Origin: Alishewanella jeotgali KCTC 22429
GTDB lineage: Bacteria > Pseudomonadota > Gammaproteobacteria > Enterobacterales > Alteromonadaceae
DNA: 48,232 nt
Direction of reading: 5' to 3'
Assembly (NCBI RefSeq): GCF_000245735.1
Contig: NZ_AHTH01000038.1
Location: forward strand, 1-48,232
The translations under genes were made by a program, and so were the position numbers. Positions 25,949 to 33,176 of the stretch are shown here, in pieces (the first letter of the stretch is position 1; each line of letters starts with the position of its first letter). The notes under the pieces are model-generated. The model was not told the DNA's origin. It saw only the letters and a program-made list of their open reading frames with translations, and searched no databases.

Positions 25949-26359
25949 AGTATTACCTTGTTTCTTGTTATGAGTTCCCTGGAAGGATGACCGCATGCTG
26001 TAACACCACAGCAACATCAATAATAAGTTTTAAGGCAAAAAGCCGGTGGCTGTAAATCAACAAAATCTGACCAAGAGGCTGTTATATTTGCGAATTCAGG
26101 AACAGCGTTTCTGAAAAAGGGGTTTATTACAGTTTCAGAAAGTAAGTGGATGACGTGCAATGTAGGATTAACAAGGCGTGTGCCAAAATTTTTACAATCC
26201 CTTCATATAACCAAAAGTTATATCTTATTTCGAATGCATTTGAATAATATCTAGCCGATAGAGCTCATCGCAGAGATGAACTAATCTATTCGGGTTAGCT
26301 CCGTTGTGCGGTCCAGGTTAACCCCGTACTCAAGCTACTCTTGAGTACGGGCAATTGCA
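25949..26359. other. intergenic region before the subtilase gene
   Basis: About 410 bases that separate two genes on the same strand. It must hold the subtilase promoter and leader. Apart from the hairpin at 26323-26351, I see no open frame or RNA gene; it is AT-rich around 26150-26260. Confidence 0.4.
26323..26351. terminator. hairpin after the DUF4097 gene
   Basis: CCCGTACTCAAG (26323-26334) and CTTGAGTACGGG (26340-26351) form a perfect 12-bp stem around CTACT, eight bases past the DUF4097 stop. No T-run follows on the minus strand, so it may be a transcript-end stabiliser rather than a strong intrinsic terminator. Confidence 0.55.
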
Positions 26360-27319
26360 CTAGTCTTTTGAGATTTCCAACCGGCCACTAACCGTATTGA
26401 TCTCTATATTACCTGTTCCTTGACCACTGCTGAATTGTAGGTTGCTGGCCGGACCATATTTGGCTCTGCTGGGTTGATCGGCGGTTAGGCTGTTCTTAAT
26501 ACCGCCACCGGCCGTTGTTTTTAGACTTACTTTGGCATCAAGCGCGGTGGGAAATTTGAGTTCAAATTTACCGCTGACAGAGGAGCCTTTAATGCGAGGG
26601 GCGGACTGATTTTTTAGCTCCAGTTCGACATTACCATTCACGGTAGAGATTTCAATTTGTTGCGTGCCATCTAACGCCAGTGAGACTTCGCCATTCACCA
26701 CTGTTAGCATCAAGTCTTGTGGTTGACTGTTGAGTTGAAGCTTGCCATTAACTGATTCGACATTTAACCGGCCACTTGCACCTTGATCAGTAATTTTGCC
26801 ATTTACTGTTTTCAATTTGACGTGGCCACTTAACGTCTGACTCTGAATGTCGCCATTTACACTCGTTAGCTCAACGCTGTTACTCAGAGCACTGGCATTA
26901 ATACTGCCGTTAACGGTACTAAGTGAGGTACCGCCGCTAATATTGGTCGCTTTGACATCAACATTCACGCCTTTAAAGGATACGGAGCTCCCCACCGGTA
27001 ATTCGATAATAAGCTCTGACCCCTGGGCTTTTTCTTGATGTTGCTCCCGTAACTGCCGGGGCATCTGCACGATAAAGCCGGTAAAGCCGCCCTTGGAATC
27101 GAGGGTAAAGCCTTCTGCTTTTTCATCCAGTTTACCGGACACCCGGAACTGGTTGCTATTGGTGCCACGGATCTCAACCTTGCCGCGCATTACCTCCAGG
27201 CTGATCTGCTCATTCGGGCTGACGGTGCGGACTTCGTTAATACTTTGCCGGCTGTCGGCCAGGCTTAGACTACTGGCAAGCAGTAAACAAAGGCTGGCGC
27301 CGAGTTGTATCAGTTTCAT
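26360..27319 (-). CDS. DUF4097 beta-strand-repeat secreted protein
   Basis: A 319-residue exported protein: signal peptide residues 1-21 (LCLLLASSLSLA), then a right-handed beta-repeat domain. The short unit V-N-G-x-(I/V) recurs at least five times (STVNGSINAS, TSVNGDIQSQ, KTVNGKITDQ, ESVNGKLQLN, STVNGNVELE), with related V-S-G units at the end. Such DUF4097 adhesin-like domains are common beside ECF sigma and anti-sigma genes. It is last in a three-gene operon with a 12-base gap from the upstream gene. AAAGGAG before the ATG supports the start. A periplasmic sensing or structural role is inferred. Confidence 0.85.
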   Translation of the reverse strand: MKLIQLGASLCLLLASSLSLADSRQSINEVRTVSPNEQISLEVMRGKVEIRGTNSNQFRVSGKLDEKAEGFTLDSKGGFTGFIVQMPRQLREQHQEKAQGSELIIELPVGSSVSFKGVNVDVKATNISGGTSLSTVNGSINASALSNSVELTSVNGDIQSQTLSGHVKLKTVNGKITDQGASGRLNVESVNGKLQLNSQPQDLMLTVVNGEVSLALDGTQQIEISTVNGNVELELKNQSAPRIKGSSVSGKFELKFPTALDAKVSLKTTAGGGIKNSLTADQPSRAKYGPASNLQFSSGQGTGNIEINTVSGRLEISKD

Positions 27320-27330
27320 GGTGTTCTCCT

Positions 27331-27774
27331 TTAGTAAGATGTCGAGGCCAACCAGTCAACATAAGACAGCTGTTGTTGATAGAGTGAGGCCAGTTTGTGT
27401 TGCAGACCGGGATCGTCCGGGTAAAAATTCAGTGCCACTTTCACCTGATTGATGGCTTGCTGCCACAGCTGCAGCTGCCATTGCCAGTCGCCAAAGGCCG
27501 GATTGACCTGTTGCAGCTCTGCCAGTTGTTGGCTTAGCGCCTGTTGCCATTGCTGTTCCTGCTGCTGCCAGGCCAGCACAGGCTCGGTGCGGTCTGGCCA
27601 CTGCCAGCTAAAGAGCAGCATCAGCAGTACCGACGCGGCTATTGCCAGTTTGCCGAAGTGACGCGACTGTTGCCTAGGTGCAAGCCGGGCAGCTATTTCT
27701 GGCCACAGATCCCGTTCGGGTTGCCGCTCACGTGGCAGAGTGGTGAGCAAATCATCGAGTTGCTTAGTGCTCAT
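27331..27774 (-). CDS. small single-pass membrane protein, likely anti-sigma partner
   Basis: A 147-residue protein with a short cytoplasmic N-terminus, one transmembrane helix (about residues 42-60, LAIAASVLLMLLFSW) and a periplasmic, very glutamine- and tryptophan-rich part. It overlaps the sigma-factor gene by 11 bases, the position where an anti-sigma factor is expected. The N-terminal motif LLTTLPRERQPERDLWPEIAARL is the one seen in several putative anti-sigma proteins. It lacks the HxxxCxxC zinc motif of ZAS anti-sigma factors. The anti-sigma role is inferred from context. Confidence 0.65.
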   Translation of the reverse strand: MSTKQLDDLLTTLPRERQPERDLWPEIAARLAPRQQSRHFGKLAIAASVLLMLLFSWQWPDRTEPVLAWQQQEQQWQQALSQQLAELQQVNPAFGDWQWQLQLWQQAINQVKVALNFYPDDPGLQHKLASLYQQQLSYVDWLASTSY

Positions 27775-28285
27775 TCAGATACTCCTGCAATAAGTGCCGG
27801 GCGCGGTGGTAGTGGGCTTTACTGCTGCCTTCGGCAATATTCAGTAAGGTGGCGATCTCCTGATGGGGATAACCCTCCAATGCGTACAACACAAAAACGG
27901 CTCTGGCCTGGGCTGGTAAACGTTGAATCGCACTTTCCAATAGCTGTTGCTGTTCACCTTGTTCGGCGGGGCAATAACCGAGCTCCGGCAGCGACTCGCC
28001 GTCTTCGAGCCGTAAGCCTTTATCCTTGCGCCAGAGATCGATACTGGTTCCGACGGCCAGGCGGTGTAGCCAACTGCTAAAGGCACTCTCGCCCCGAAAG
28101 CCAGGCAATTGTTGCCAGACCCTTAAAAAGGTCTCCTGCACCGCCTCTTCCGCCCGGGCGCGGTTTGCCAGCAAACGCCAGGCGATCGCATAAACCCGGC
28201 CAACACCCTGCTGGTAGAGTTGGGCGAAGGCGCTTTGATCACCTTGCTGGGCTCGTTGTAATAACGTTTGTTCTGTTGCAGGCAT
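27764..28285 (-). CDS. ECF-type RNA polymerase sigma factor
   Basis: A 173-residue sigma70-family protein of ECF size. Region 2 covers residues 8-80 (SAFAQLYQQGVGRVYAIAW, then AEEAVQETFLRVWQ) and region 4 residues 115-165 (LPAQARAVFVLYALEGYPHQEIATLLNIAEGSSKAHYHRAR). There is no region 1 or 3. It heads a three-gene operon with a small membrane protein and a DUF4097 protein, so it probably responds to an envelope signal relayed by the membrane partner. The target promoters cannot be deduced, though autoregulation is usual. Confidence 0.93.
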   Translation of the reverse strand: MPATEQTLLQRAQQGDQSAFAQLYQQGVGRVYAIAWRLLANRARAEEAVQETFLRVWQQLPGFRGESAFSSWLHRLAVGTSIDLWRKDKGLRLEDGESLPELGYCPAEQGEQQQLLESAIQRLPAQARAVFVLYALEGYPHQEIATLLNIAEGSSKAHYHRARHLLQEYLNEH

Positions 28286-28423
28286 GCCTGATACTAATTA
28301 TGGGTTTCTTGCTTAGTCGTCCACCTTATGGCAAAGGTTTAGTGGCTGCAAAAAATATCTGTTACTGGACAGCCTCCAATGTTTCACCATACTTGAAGAA
28401 ATACTGCTGCTAAGGTGGCTTTG

Positions 28424-29299
28424 ATGTCAGTGCTGAATGCGTCAGAAATTGTCCCTATTTTGTCCGGTGGTGGTACCCGTCTGAGTTGCCATATCGGCAT
28501 TCTGCAAGCCCTGAATGAGCTGAACCTGAGTTACCGGCATTTAGTTGGCGTATCGGGTGGCAGTATCGTGGCGGCTTTTTATGCGGCCGGCTGGCCGTTA
28601 AAGCGGATTGAACAGTTGGCATTGGATACAGACTTTCGTTACTTCAAAGGGATCTCGCTTACTACCTTATTACGCACCGGCGGCCTCTGTAATGGTAACC
28701 GCTTTGAACAGTGGCTGGATGCACTTTTAGAGCAGCGTACCTTTGCCGATCTTGAGCTGGATTTGCATGTGCTGGCAACGGATATCAGTGGCGGTGGGCC
28801 GGTGATTTTTAACCGCCAGTTGACGCCGGAGGTCAGAGTATCGGCCGCAATCCGCTATTCGATGTCGATCCCGTTGTTTTTCTCGTTTAAAAGTTATCGC
28901 GACAAGGTGCTGACTGATGGCGTGATCCTGTCTGAGGATGCGCTGCACCGCGATTGGTCGGGGCAGGGGCTGCCACTGGTTTGCTTCCGGCTGAAAAGTG
29001 AATCTGAAACCCGGCCTATCCGCACCAGCCGCTACCTGCCGGTCGTGTCTTATATGCAGATGCTGATCCAAACCTTTATGAATGCCGTGTCACGTGAATA
29101 TGTCCATGCCGAATACTGGCACAATACAGTGGTGGTAAATACCGGTGAAGTATCAGCGGTGAACTTTGAATTGACGGTGGCACAGAAGCAATTGCTGTAT
29201 CTGCAGGGCTATAAAACGGCACTGGATATAGTACCACGTAAATTACCGCAGCTGTTTCTGCCGGTGGCACCGGTTGGTTTGTCACCCAAACTGGCCTGA
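28424..29299 (+). CDS. patatin-like phospholipase
   Basis: From the ATG at 28424 (AAGGTGG five bases upstream) this is a 291-residue protein. The patatin features are the glycine-rich oxyanion loop SGGGTRLSCHIG near residues 13-24, the nucleophile GVSGGS near 44-49 and the second member of the Ser-Asp dyad in LTDGVI near 160. These give acyl-hydrolase activity on phospholipids or other esters. The loop reads T-R-L where many patatins have G-A-x-G, a moderate deviation. There is no signal peptide, so it is cytoplasmic or delivered by another route. It is divergent from the sigma-factor operon. Confidence 0.88.
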   Translation: MSVLNASEIVPILSGGGTRLSCHIGILQALNELNLSYRHLVGVSGGSIVAAFYAAGWPLKRIEQLALDTDFRYFKGISLTTLLRTGGLCNGNRFEQWLDALLEQRTFADLELDLHVLATDISGGGPVIFNRQLTPEVRVSAAIRYSMSIPLFFSFKSYRDKVLTDGVILSEDALHRDWSGQGLPLVCFRLKSESETRPIRTSRYLPVVSYMQMLIQTFMNAVSREYVHAEYWHNTVVVNTGEVSAVNFELTVAQKQLLYLQGYKTALDIVPRKLPQLFLPVAPVGLSPKLA

Positions 29300-29356
29300 C
29301 TTGGAGATTGTGAGGTTGGCTGTTAGCATGCAGCTTTTGCAACCAGGGAGCTGCTG

Positions 29357-29743
29357 ATGCATAAAACCGAGTTTAAAGTCCGCGATTACGAATGCGATAT
29401 GCAGGGCATAGTGAATAATGCCGTCTATTTTAATTATCTGGAGCATGCCAGGCATGAGTTTTTAGCCAGCCGGCAGATTGATTTTGCCGCCTTGGCCAAA
29501 GCCGAGGTCAATTTGGTAGTGGTGCGTGCCGAACTGGATTACAAGGCATCGTTGACCAGTGGCGATCAGTTTTATATCACTACTCAGTATCAGCCGGTGT
29601 CGCGCTTACGCTTTGGTTTTAAGCAACAAGTGTGGCGCAGTCGCGATCAGAAGCTGATGCTGGATGCCTTTATTACCGGTACCGCCGTCAATGCAAGCGG
29701 CAAGCCGTTTTTACCGTCAGAGTTGCAACTATTGTTGGACTAA
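29357..29743 (+). CDS. YbgC-like acyl-CoA thioesterase (4HBT)
   Basis: A 128-residue hot-dog-fold thioesterase. The 4HBT signature YECDMQGIVNNAVYFNYLEHAR is near residues 11-32; the acidic residue in the position Y-x-x-D is the usual catalytic Asp. The central helix and the later strand (LRFGFKQQVWR) are standard. It hydrolyses acyl-CoA esters in the cytoplasm. It follows the patatin gene by 57 bases on the same strand, so the two may form a lipid-related operon. GGGAG before the ATG supports the start. Confidence 0.88.
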   Translation: MHKTEFKVRDYECDMQGIVNNAVYFNYLEHARHEFLASRQIDFAALAKAEVNLVVVRAELDYKASLTSGDQFYITTQYQPVSRLRFGFKQQVWRSRDQKLMLDAFITGTAVNASGKPFLPSELQLLLD

Positions 29744-29756
29744 AGCCACAAATAAA

Positions 29757-29780
29757 GCAGGCTGCCTGCTGGCAGCCTGC
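29757..29780 (-). terminator. perfect hairpin terminator for the small minus-strand ORFs
   Basis: GCAGGCTGCC (29757-29766) and GGCAGCCTGC (29771-29780) form a perfect 10-bp stem with loop TGCT. On the minus strand the stem is followed by TTTATTTG, so it ends a transcript arriving from the right. It may also help terminate the thioesterase mRNA. Confidence 0.7.
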
Positions 29781-29791
29781 GGGTCGCCATC

Positions 29792-29881
29792 TTAGCTCTG
29801 TTGCTGGCGCTTTTGCTTTTTCAGCCGGCGTTTTTCTTTGATGTCATGCTTTGGCTGCTTTTTGCTGGTTTCTTTGCTCAT
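29792..29881 (-). CDS. small basic protein (29 aa)
   Basis: An ATG at 29881, preceded by AAGGA at eight bases, opens a 29-residue frame beginning MSKETSKKQPKHD and ending KQKRQQQS. It contains about 12 Lys/Arg and no hydrophobic core. A strong terminator follows 12 bases after its stop on the same strand, which supports a real short transcript. I cannot assign a family; strongly basic small proteins of this size often bind RNA or ribosomes. The call rests on ribosome-binding site, composition and terminator only. Confidence 0.5.
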   Translation of the reverse strand: MSKETSKKQPKHDIKEKRRLKKQKRQQQS

Positions 29882-29987
29882 GGTAAATCCTTAAACAGAT
29901 GACACCCCTGCTCTGAGGTCGCAGCAATCTACAGACGGTAGGTGCGGTGATATCAAAACCTTTAGCTGCGACTGTTAATGACTGCAT
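29844..29987 (-). CDS. possible 47-aa ORF or leader overlapping the small basic gene
   Basis: The ATG at 29987 has an excellent Shine-Dalgarno (GGGAGG, seven bases away) and opens a 47-residue frame starting MQSLTVAAKGFDITAP. Its last 38 bases overlap the 29-codon basic ORF in another frame, so it could be a leader that couples to it. Nothing in the peptide is recognisable. Without conservation data it is weakly supported. Confidence 0.3.
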   Translation of the reverse strand: MQSLTVAAKGFDITAPTVCRLLRPQSRGVICLRIYHEQRNQQKAAKA

Positions 29988-30012
29988 GGCACTATCCTCC
30001 CGGGTTTTAACC

Positions 30013-30420
30013 TCAATCGGTTTGCTTGACTCTCAGAATGTCGCCGACGATAAATGTTAAAGTGCGGCGAAATACTTTTACCTGCACCAGGTCACCACAG
30101 GTTTTGCCCAGTAGCGCCTGCCCGAGTGGCGACCAAATCGACAGCGGGTTATCGTCTGTGCTGGCAGTGTGCTCTGTGCTGAGTGTTACCCAACAACTTT
30201 CGCCTTCTGGTAGCGCGATCAGTTGTATTGAATGGCCGGGGGCGGCGCTAAGCTGACCTTTATCACCGCGTGGCACCTGAGGTGTACCCAGTGTCCGCAA
30301 CAGGGTGGTTGGTTTACGTGCTTTGTGCAGCGGGAACCAGCTGGCACTGAGTAAATAGCGTTCCAGGCGCGATAGCGGAAAATTCTTCAGGGTGGCACGA
30401 CCTGTCATCGGGCTCTCCAT
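30013..30420 (-). CDS. Rnk/GreA-GreB C-terminal-domain protein
   Basis: A 135-residue protein. The C-terminal half (residues 75-135) has the GreA/GreB C-terminal FKBP-like domain: CWVTLSTEHTASTDDNPLSIWSPLGQALLGKTCGD, with SPLGxALLGKxxGD as the signature, followed by strand VKVFRRTL. The coiled coil of GreA is missing, as in Rnk (nucleoside diphosphate kinase regulator), so it may bind RNA polymerase's secondary channel without cleavage activity. The N-terminal part is divergent. It is a single gene on the minus strand and lies upstream of the small ORFs. Confidence 0.78.
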   Translation of the reverse strand: MESPMTGRATLKNFPLSRLERYLLSASWFPLHKARKPTTLLRTLGTPQVPRGDKGQLSAAPGHSIQLIALPEGESCWVTLSTEHTASTDDNPLSIWSPLGQALLGKTCGDLVQVKVFRRTLTFIVGDILRVKQTD

Positions 30421-30516
30421 AGATCAAATTTGTTGGCGAATAAGGGTATGGGCTAACAAGCTGGTATTGGATCCGGGCGCGACAGCGCGCACCCGGCTTA
30501 AAGCTGGAAGGCGGTA

Positions 30517-30747
30517 CTAAAACTCTTTAAAGATGACCGGATGGGCCTGAACAAGACGATACTCCGTTAAATTAAAGTACAGTACAGCTGGCAGAGTGCC
30601 AGCTTGCGCATACCATAGCAGAGTAGCCAGTAAAAGCAACCACCAGTCCTGACCAAGCGTCTGAGCGCCATCACTGACGCTTGCTACTATTATTTTTGTA
30701 ATAAAATTACAGTTTGTATTGCTTTGTTTAGCGCGCTGCATATCCAT
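30517..30747 (-). CDS. small hypothetical protein
   Basis: A 76-residue frame with one hydrophobic segment (WWLLLLATLLWYAQAGTLPAVLYF, read in two parts: residues 35-45 and 46-60). The ATG at 30747 has AGAAAGA upstream. I do not recognise it, and nothing in the context supports a function. It may be a real small membrane protein or a chance frame. Confidence 0.35.
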   Translation of the reverse strand: MDMQRAKQSNTNCNFITKIIVASVSDGAQTLGQDWWLLLLATLLWYAQAGTLPAVLYFNLTEYRLVQAHPVIFKEF

Positions 30748-30954
30748 TCTTTCTGGGCTGAAGTGCCCTATGCCTTTGATTTAAATGCATTGTGCCTGTT
30801 TGCCTTTGTTGCTTTTACGTCAGGTGGTCGGATAAGTTAAATTTTCTAACCTGTTCGTTTAGTTCTTCTCGTTTGTCAGAAATAGCGTGATCTTGTAATT
30901 TTATTACGTGCCACTAAGCAGGCACTTAAATCAATTTTGCAGGAGAGACCAGAC

Positions 30955-31479
30955 ATGACTTTTTCAACGCGTAAATTATTAGCCGGTTTGGCGGTAGTAA
31001 TGTTGTCGTCAAGTCCATTGCTCGCTTCTGCGGCGGGTAATGCGTACCAGATGGGATTGCCGGAAGAAGCACCGGGCGCCGAGTTAATTAAAGCCGGGCA
31101 GTTTAAAGCGGGGATCGAACAGGCGGTGAGCCCCCGTCAGGCCGATACGGACCCGTTCTTCCGCCAGTTAAGCCTGTGTGTCGCGTACAGCCGCACTGCT
31201 GACTTCGCATCAGCCGAGGCAGCCTGTACTGACGCCGTGCAGCGTGCCGGTACCTTGCAGGCCGTGCCGCGCTCCGCTAAACGCGAGATGCGGGCACTGG
31301 CACTGAATAACAGAGCCGTAATGAACCTGATGGCCGGTGATAAAGTGGCTGCGCTGCAGGATCTGATGCTGGCGGTTAAGCTGGACAATTCAGAGCTGAC
31401 GGTGGCAAATCTGCAACGCCTGACCATGAGCATCAACGGTATTGCGTCAACGCAGGTTGCGCAGCAGGCTGCGGAATAA
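30955..31479 (+). CDS. secreted TPR-like protein
   Basis: From the ATG at 30955 (GGAGAG upstream) this is a 174-residue protein with a signal peptide (residues 1-26, ending LLASA). The mature part is helical and alanine-rich, with a TPR-like repeat: LSLCVAYSRTADFASAEAAC (near residues 70-90) and ALNNRAVMNLMAGDKVAALQDL (near 125-146). The function is unknown; periplasmic TPR proteins usually mediate protein contacts. It is a single gene with its own terminator, convergent with the MetR-like gene. Confidence 0.75.
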   Translation: MTFSTRKLLAGLAVVMLSSSPLLASAAGNAYQMGLPEEAPGAELIKAGQFKAGIEQAVSPRQADTDPFFRQLSLCVAYSRTADFASAEAACTDAVQRAGTLQAVPRSAKREMRALALNNRAVMNLMAGDKVAALQDLMLAVKLDNSELTVANLQRLTMSINGIASTQVAQQAAE

Positions 31480-31506
31480 AGTCTGTAGTAATAACCGATT
31501 TAGCAA

Positions 31507-31534
31507 TCAGGCTCCTGCGGGAGCCTGAATTATT
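31507..31534 (+). terminator. intrinsic terminator of the TPR-like gene
   Basis: CAGGCTCC and GGAGCCTG (31508-31526) pair around a three-base loop and are followed by ATTATTTT on the plus strand. The end of the convergent MetR-like gene lies immediately after. Confidence 0.7.
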
Positions 31535-32441
31535 TTGGGAGTTGAACCGGGCGGGTTGACTCTGGTGCGGCTTGCCGGAACACCTCTGCCAGAGCAGCAA
31601 GTGCGCTGGCAGGGGCCTGATTAGGCCGGTGTAGCAAATACATCGGGCGCCATAAGCCAGCAGTACCCAGGGTTTTGCTAACCAACAGGCCTTGACTGGC
31701 AAAGGGTTCCGCCATCCAGCGCGGCAGGGCAGCAATGCCCTGGCCCGCTGCGACCAATTGCACAATTTGGCTGCCTTGGGCGACGGCTTTGAGTTGACCT
31801 TTAAAGCTGAGATCCGGCATAAAACAGCGGAATAAGTCCTGCCGCTCAGCTGGGATCGGGTAGCTTAGGATCACCTCGTGCTGCAGCAGCGCCGGTGTAA
31901 TCTGCTCTGCCTGAGCCAACGGATGATCCGGGCTCACCAACAACACTAACTCCAGCTCAAATAACGGATAAAGCTGCAACTTGTCGGCATGGCGCAGATC
32001 GGTGGTTAGCACAATATCCAGCTCGCCAGTTAATAAACTGGTGACAGCATCATGCTCAATTTCATGGCTGAGGGTGATGGTCAGTGCCGGATTCTGCTGG
32101 CGATACAGACGCAGTGCCGGCAGGATCCAGTGAAAACAGGCATGACACTCCACACTTAATACTAAAGTGGCGTTTGCGTCGCCAGGCTGCTGTAACTGTC
32201 TGAGAGTGTGTGTCACATCAGGCAGCACCCGCTGTGCCAATTCCAGCAACGCCTGGCCGCTAGCCGTAAACTGTAGCGGCTGACTTTTACGCTGAAATAA
32301 CCTTTGCCCAAGCCGTTGCTCTAACTGACCCAGCTGATGGGAGAGGGCGGATTGGGTAACACAGAGTTCCAGCGCCGCCGCCTGTAAACTACCGGTTTTT
32401 GCCAGTGTTGTTAGTGTTTTCAGGTGTTTAAGTTCAAGCAT
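31530..32441 (-). CDS. metR: MetR-like LysR-family regulator
   Basis: A 303-residue LysR protein. The N-terminus LELKHLKTLTTLAKTGSLQAAALELCVTQSALSHQ and the following QLEQRLGQRLFQRKSQPL closely follow MetR, the homocysteine-responsive activator of metE, metH and glyA. The effector domain has SVECHACFHWILPAL and ELDIVLTTD in the MetR positions. It is not beside metE here, so the metabolic link rests on protein similarity alone. It ends right at the terminator of the convergent gene. Confidence 0.8.
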   Translation of the reverse strand: MLELKHLKTLTTLAKTGSLQAAALELCVTQSALSHQLGQLEQRLGQRLFQRKSQPLQFTASGQALLELAQRVLPDVTHTLRQLQQPGDANATLVLSVECHACFHWILPALRLYRQQNPALTITLSHEIEHDAVTSLLTGELDIVLTTDLRHADKLQLYPLFELELVLLVSPDHPLAQAEQITPALLQHEVILSYPIPAERQDLFRCFMPDLSFKGQLKAVAQGSQIVQLVAAGQGIAALPRWMAEPFASQGLLVSKTLGTAGLWRPMYLLHRPNQAPASALAALAEVFRQAAPESTRPVQLPK

Positions 32442-32532
32442 TCAGGGTTAGGCCAGATCTCACGACAAGCAGATGCACACAGCTTAACCCCGGAGTAAGA
32501 CGCCGGCAACCGCAGCAGGTTGCCGGAGCAGC

Positions 32533-33030
32533 TTAAAGTTGAAAGGGTTGACCATCTTTGGCGGTAAAGCTTTTTTCCGCCCGGCTGCGGCAGCTGATCT
32601 GCCGGCCACTGATCAGGCTAAACCAATTGCAGTCCGGCGTGGTGGTTTGCAGCTGAATATCGTCAATGCCAGCCGGATCCTGACTACCCTGTAGCCCGCG
32701 CCGGTTCAGAATCAATTCAACATGGCGCTCTTCATTCTGCAGCAACAGCGCTTCCGGTGATTCGCGGTGACCAATCAGGGCAATAAATTGTGCCGGTTCT
32801 TTTAAACCGCTGGTACTGCCATCATGGAAAAACGCCAGTAGTTGCTGGTAGTACACCACATAGCTGGCGACATCTTTATGCGAACCCCGGGCCAGTGGGA
32901 AGGTTTTGTCCAGAAAACCTTTTGAGTAATCCATGACCTGGCGCACATGCTGTTGGTTCAGCTCGGTGATCAATTGGATTTGCTGCTGGATATGCAGCTC
33001 CTGCTGCAGTGGGTTAGCTAAAGTTGTCAT
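32533..33030 (-). CDS. protein of unknown function divergent from DUF3612 regulator
   Basis: From the ATG at 33030 (GAGGA nine bases upstream) this is a 165-residue soluble protein. Recognisable stretches are VRQVMDYSKGFLDKTFPLARG and a tail FSLISGRQISCRSRAEKSF. It contains GHRESPEALLLQNEERHVELILNRRG near the middle (quoted here in pieces: GHRESPEALLLQNEE, HVELILNRRG), which reminds me of malate-synthase-related sequences. I do not claim that. DUF3612 regulators sit beside glyoxylate-cycle genes in other alteromonads, so a role in acetate or fatty-acid metabolism is possible. The neighbouring palindromes suggest that it is a target of the divergent regulator. Confidence 0.6.
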   Translation of the reverse strand: MTTLANPLQQELHIQQQIQLITELNQQHVRQVMDYSKGFLDKTFPLARGSHKDVASYVVYYQQLLAFFHDGSTSGLKEPAQFIALIGHRESPEALLLQNEERHVELILNRRGLQGSQDPAGIDDIQLQTTTPDCNWFSLISGRQISCRSRAEKSFTAKDGQPFQL

Positions 33031-33110
33031 CTTGTGTTCCTCATCGGGTAGGGTCGGTATTTTGCCTCTGATAAGGCTTAGTTTTGGCACTAGCTTTTGC
33101 TATTGCTTGA

Positions 33111-33125
33111 AATCTAGTCTAGATT
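33111..33125. promoter_or_regulatory. palindromic operator candidate
   Basis: AATCTAG and CTAGATT flank a single T: a perfect 15-base palindrome in the divergent promoter between the 165-residue protein and the DUF3612 regulator. Confidence 0.45.
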
Positions 33126-33140
33126 AGTTTTAAGCATAAT

Positions 33141-33174
33141 TTCACAATAAAAATTTTACAGTGTGAATTTTACA
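33141..33174 (+). promoter_or_regulatory. inverted and direct repeats at the regulator's own start
   Basis: TTCACA (33141-33146) is mirrored by TGTGAA (33162-33167), and AATTTTACA occurs twice (33152-33160 and 33166-33174), the second touching the regulator's start codon. No Shine-Dalgarno is visible. Binding here could repress the gene's own expression. Confidence 0.4.
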
Positions 33175-33176
33175 AA

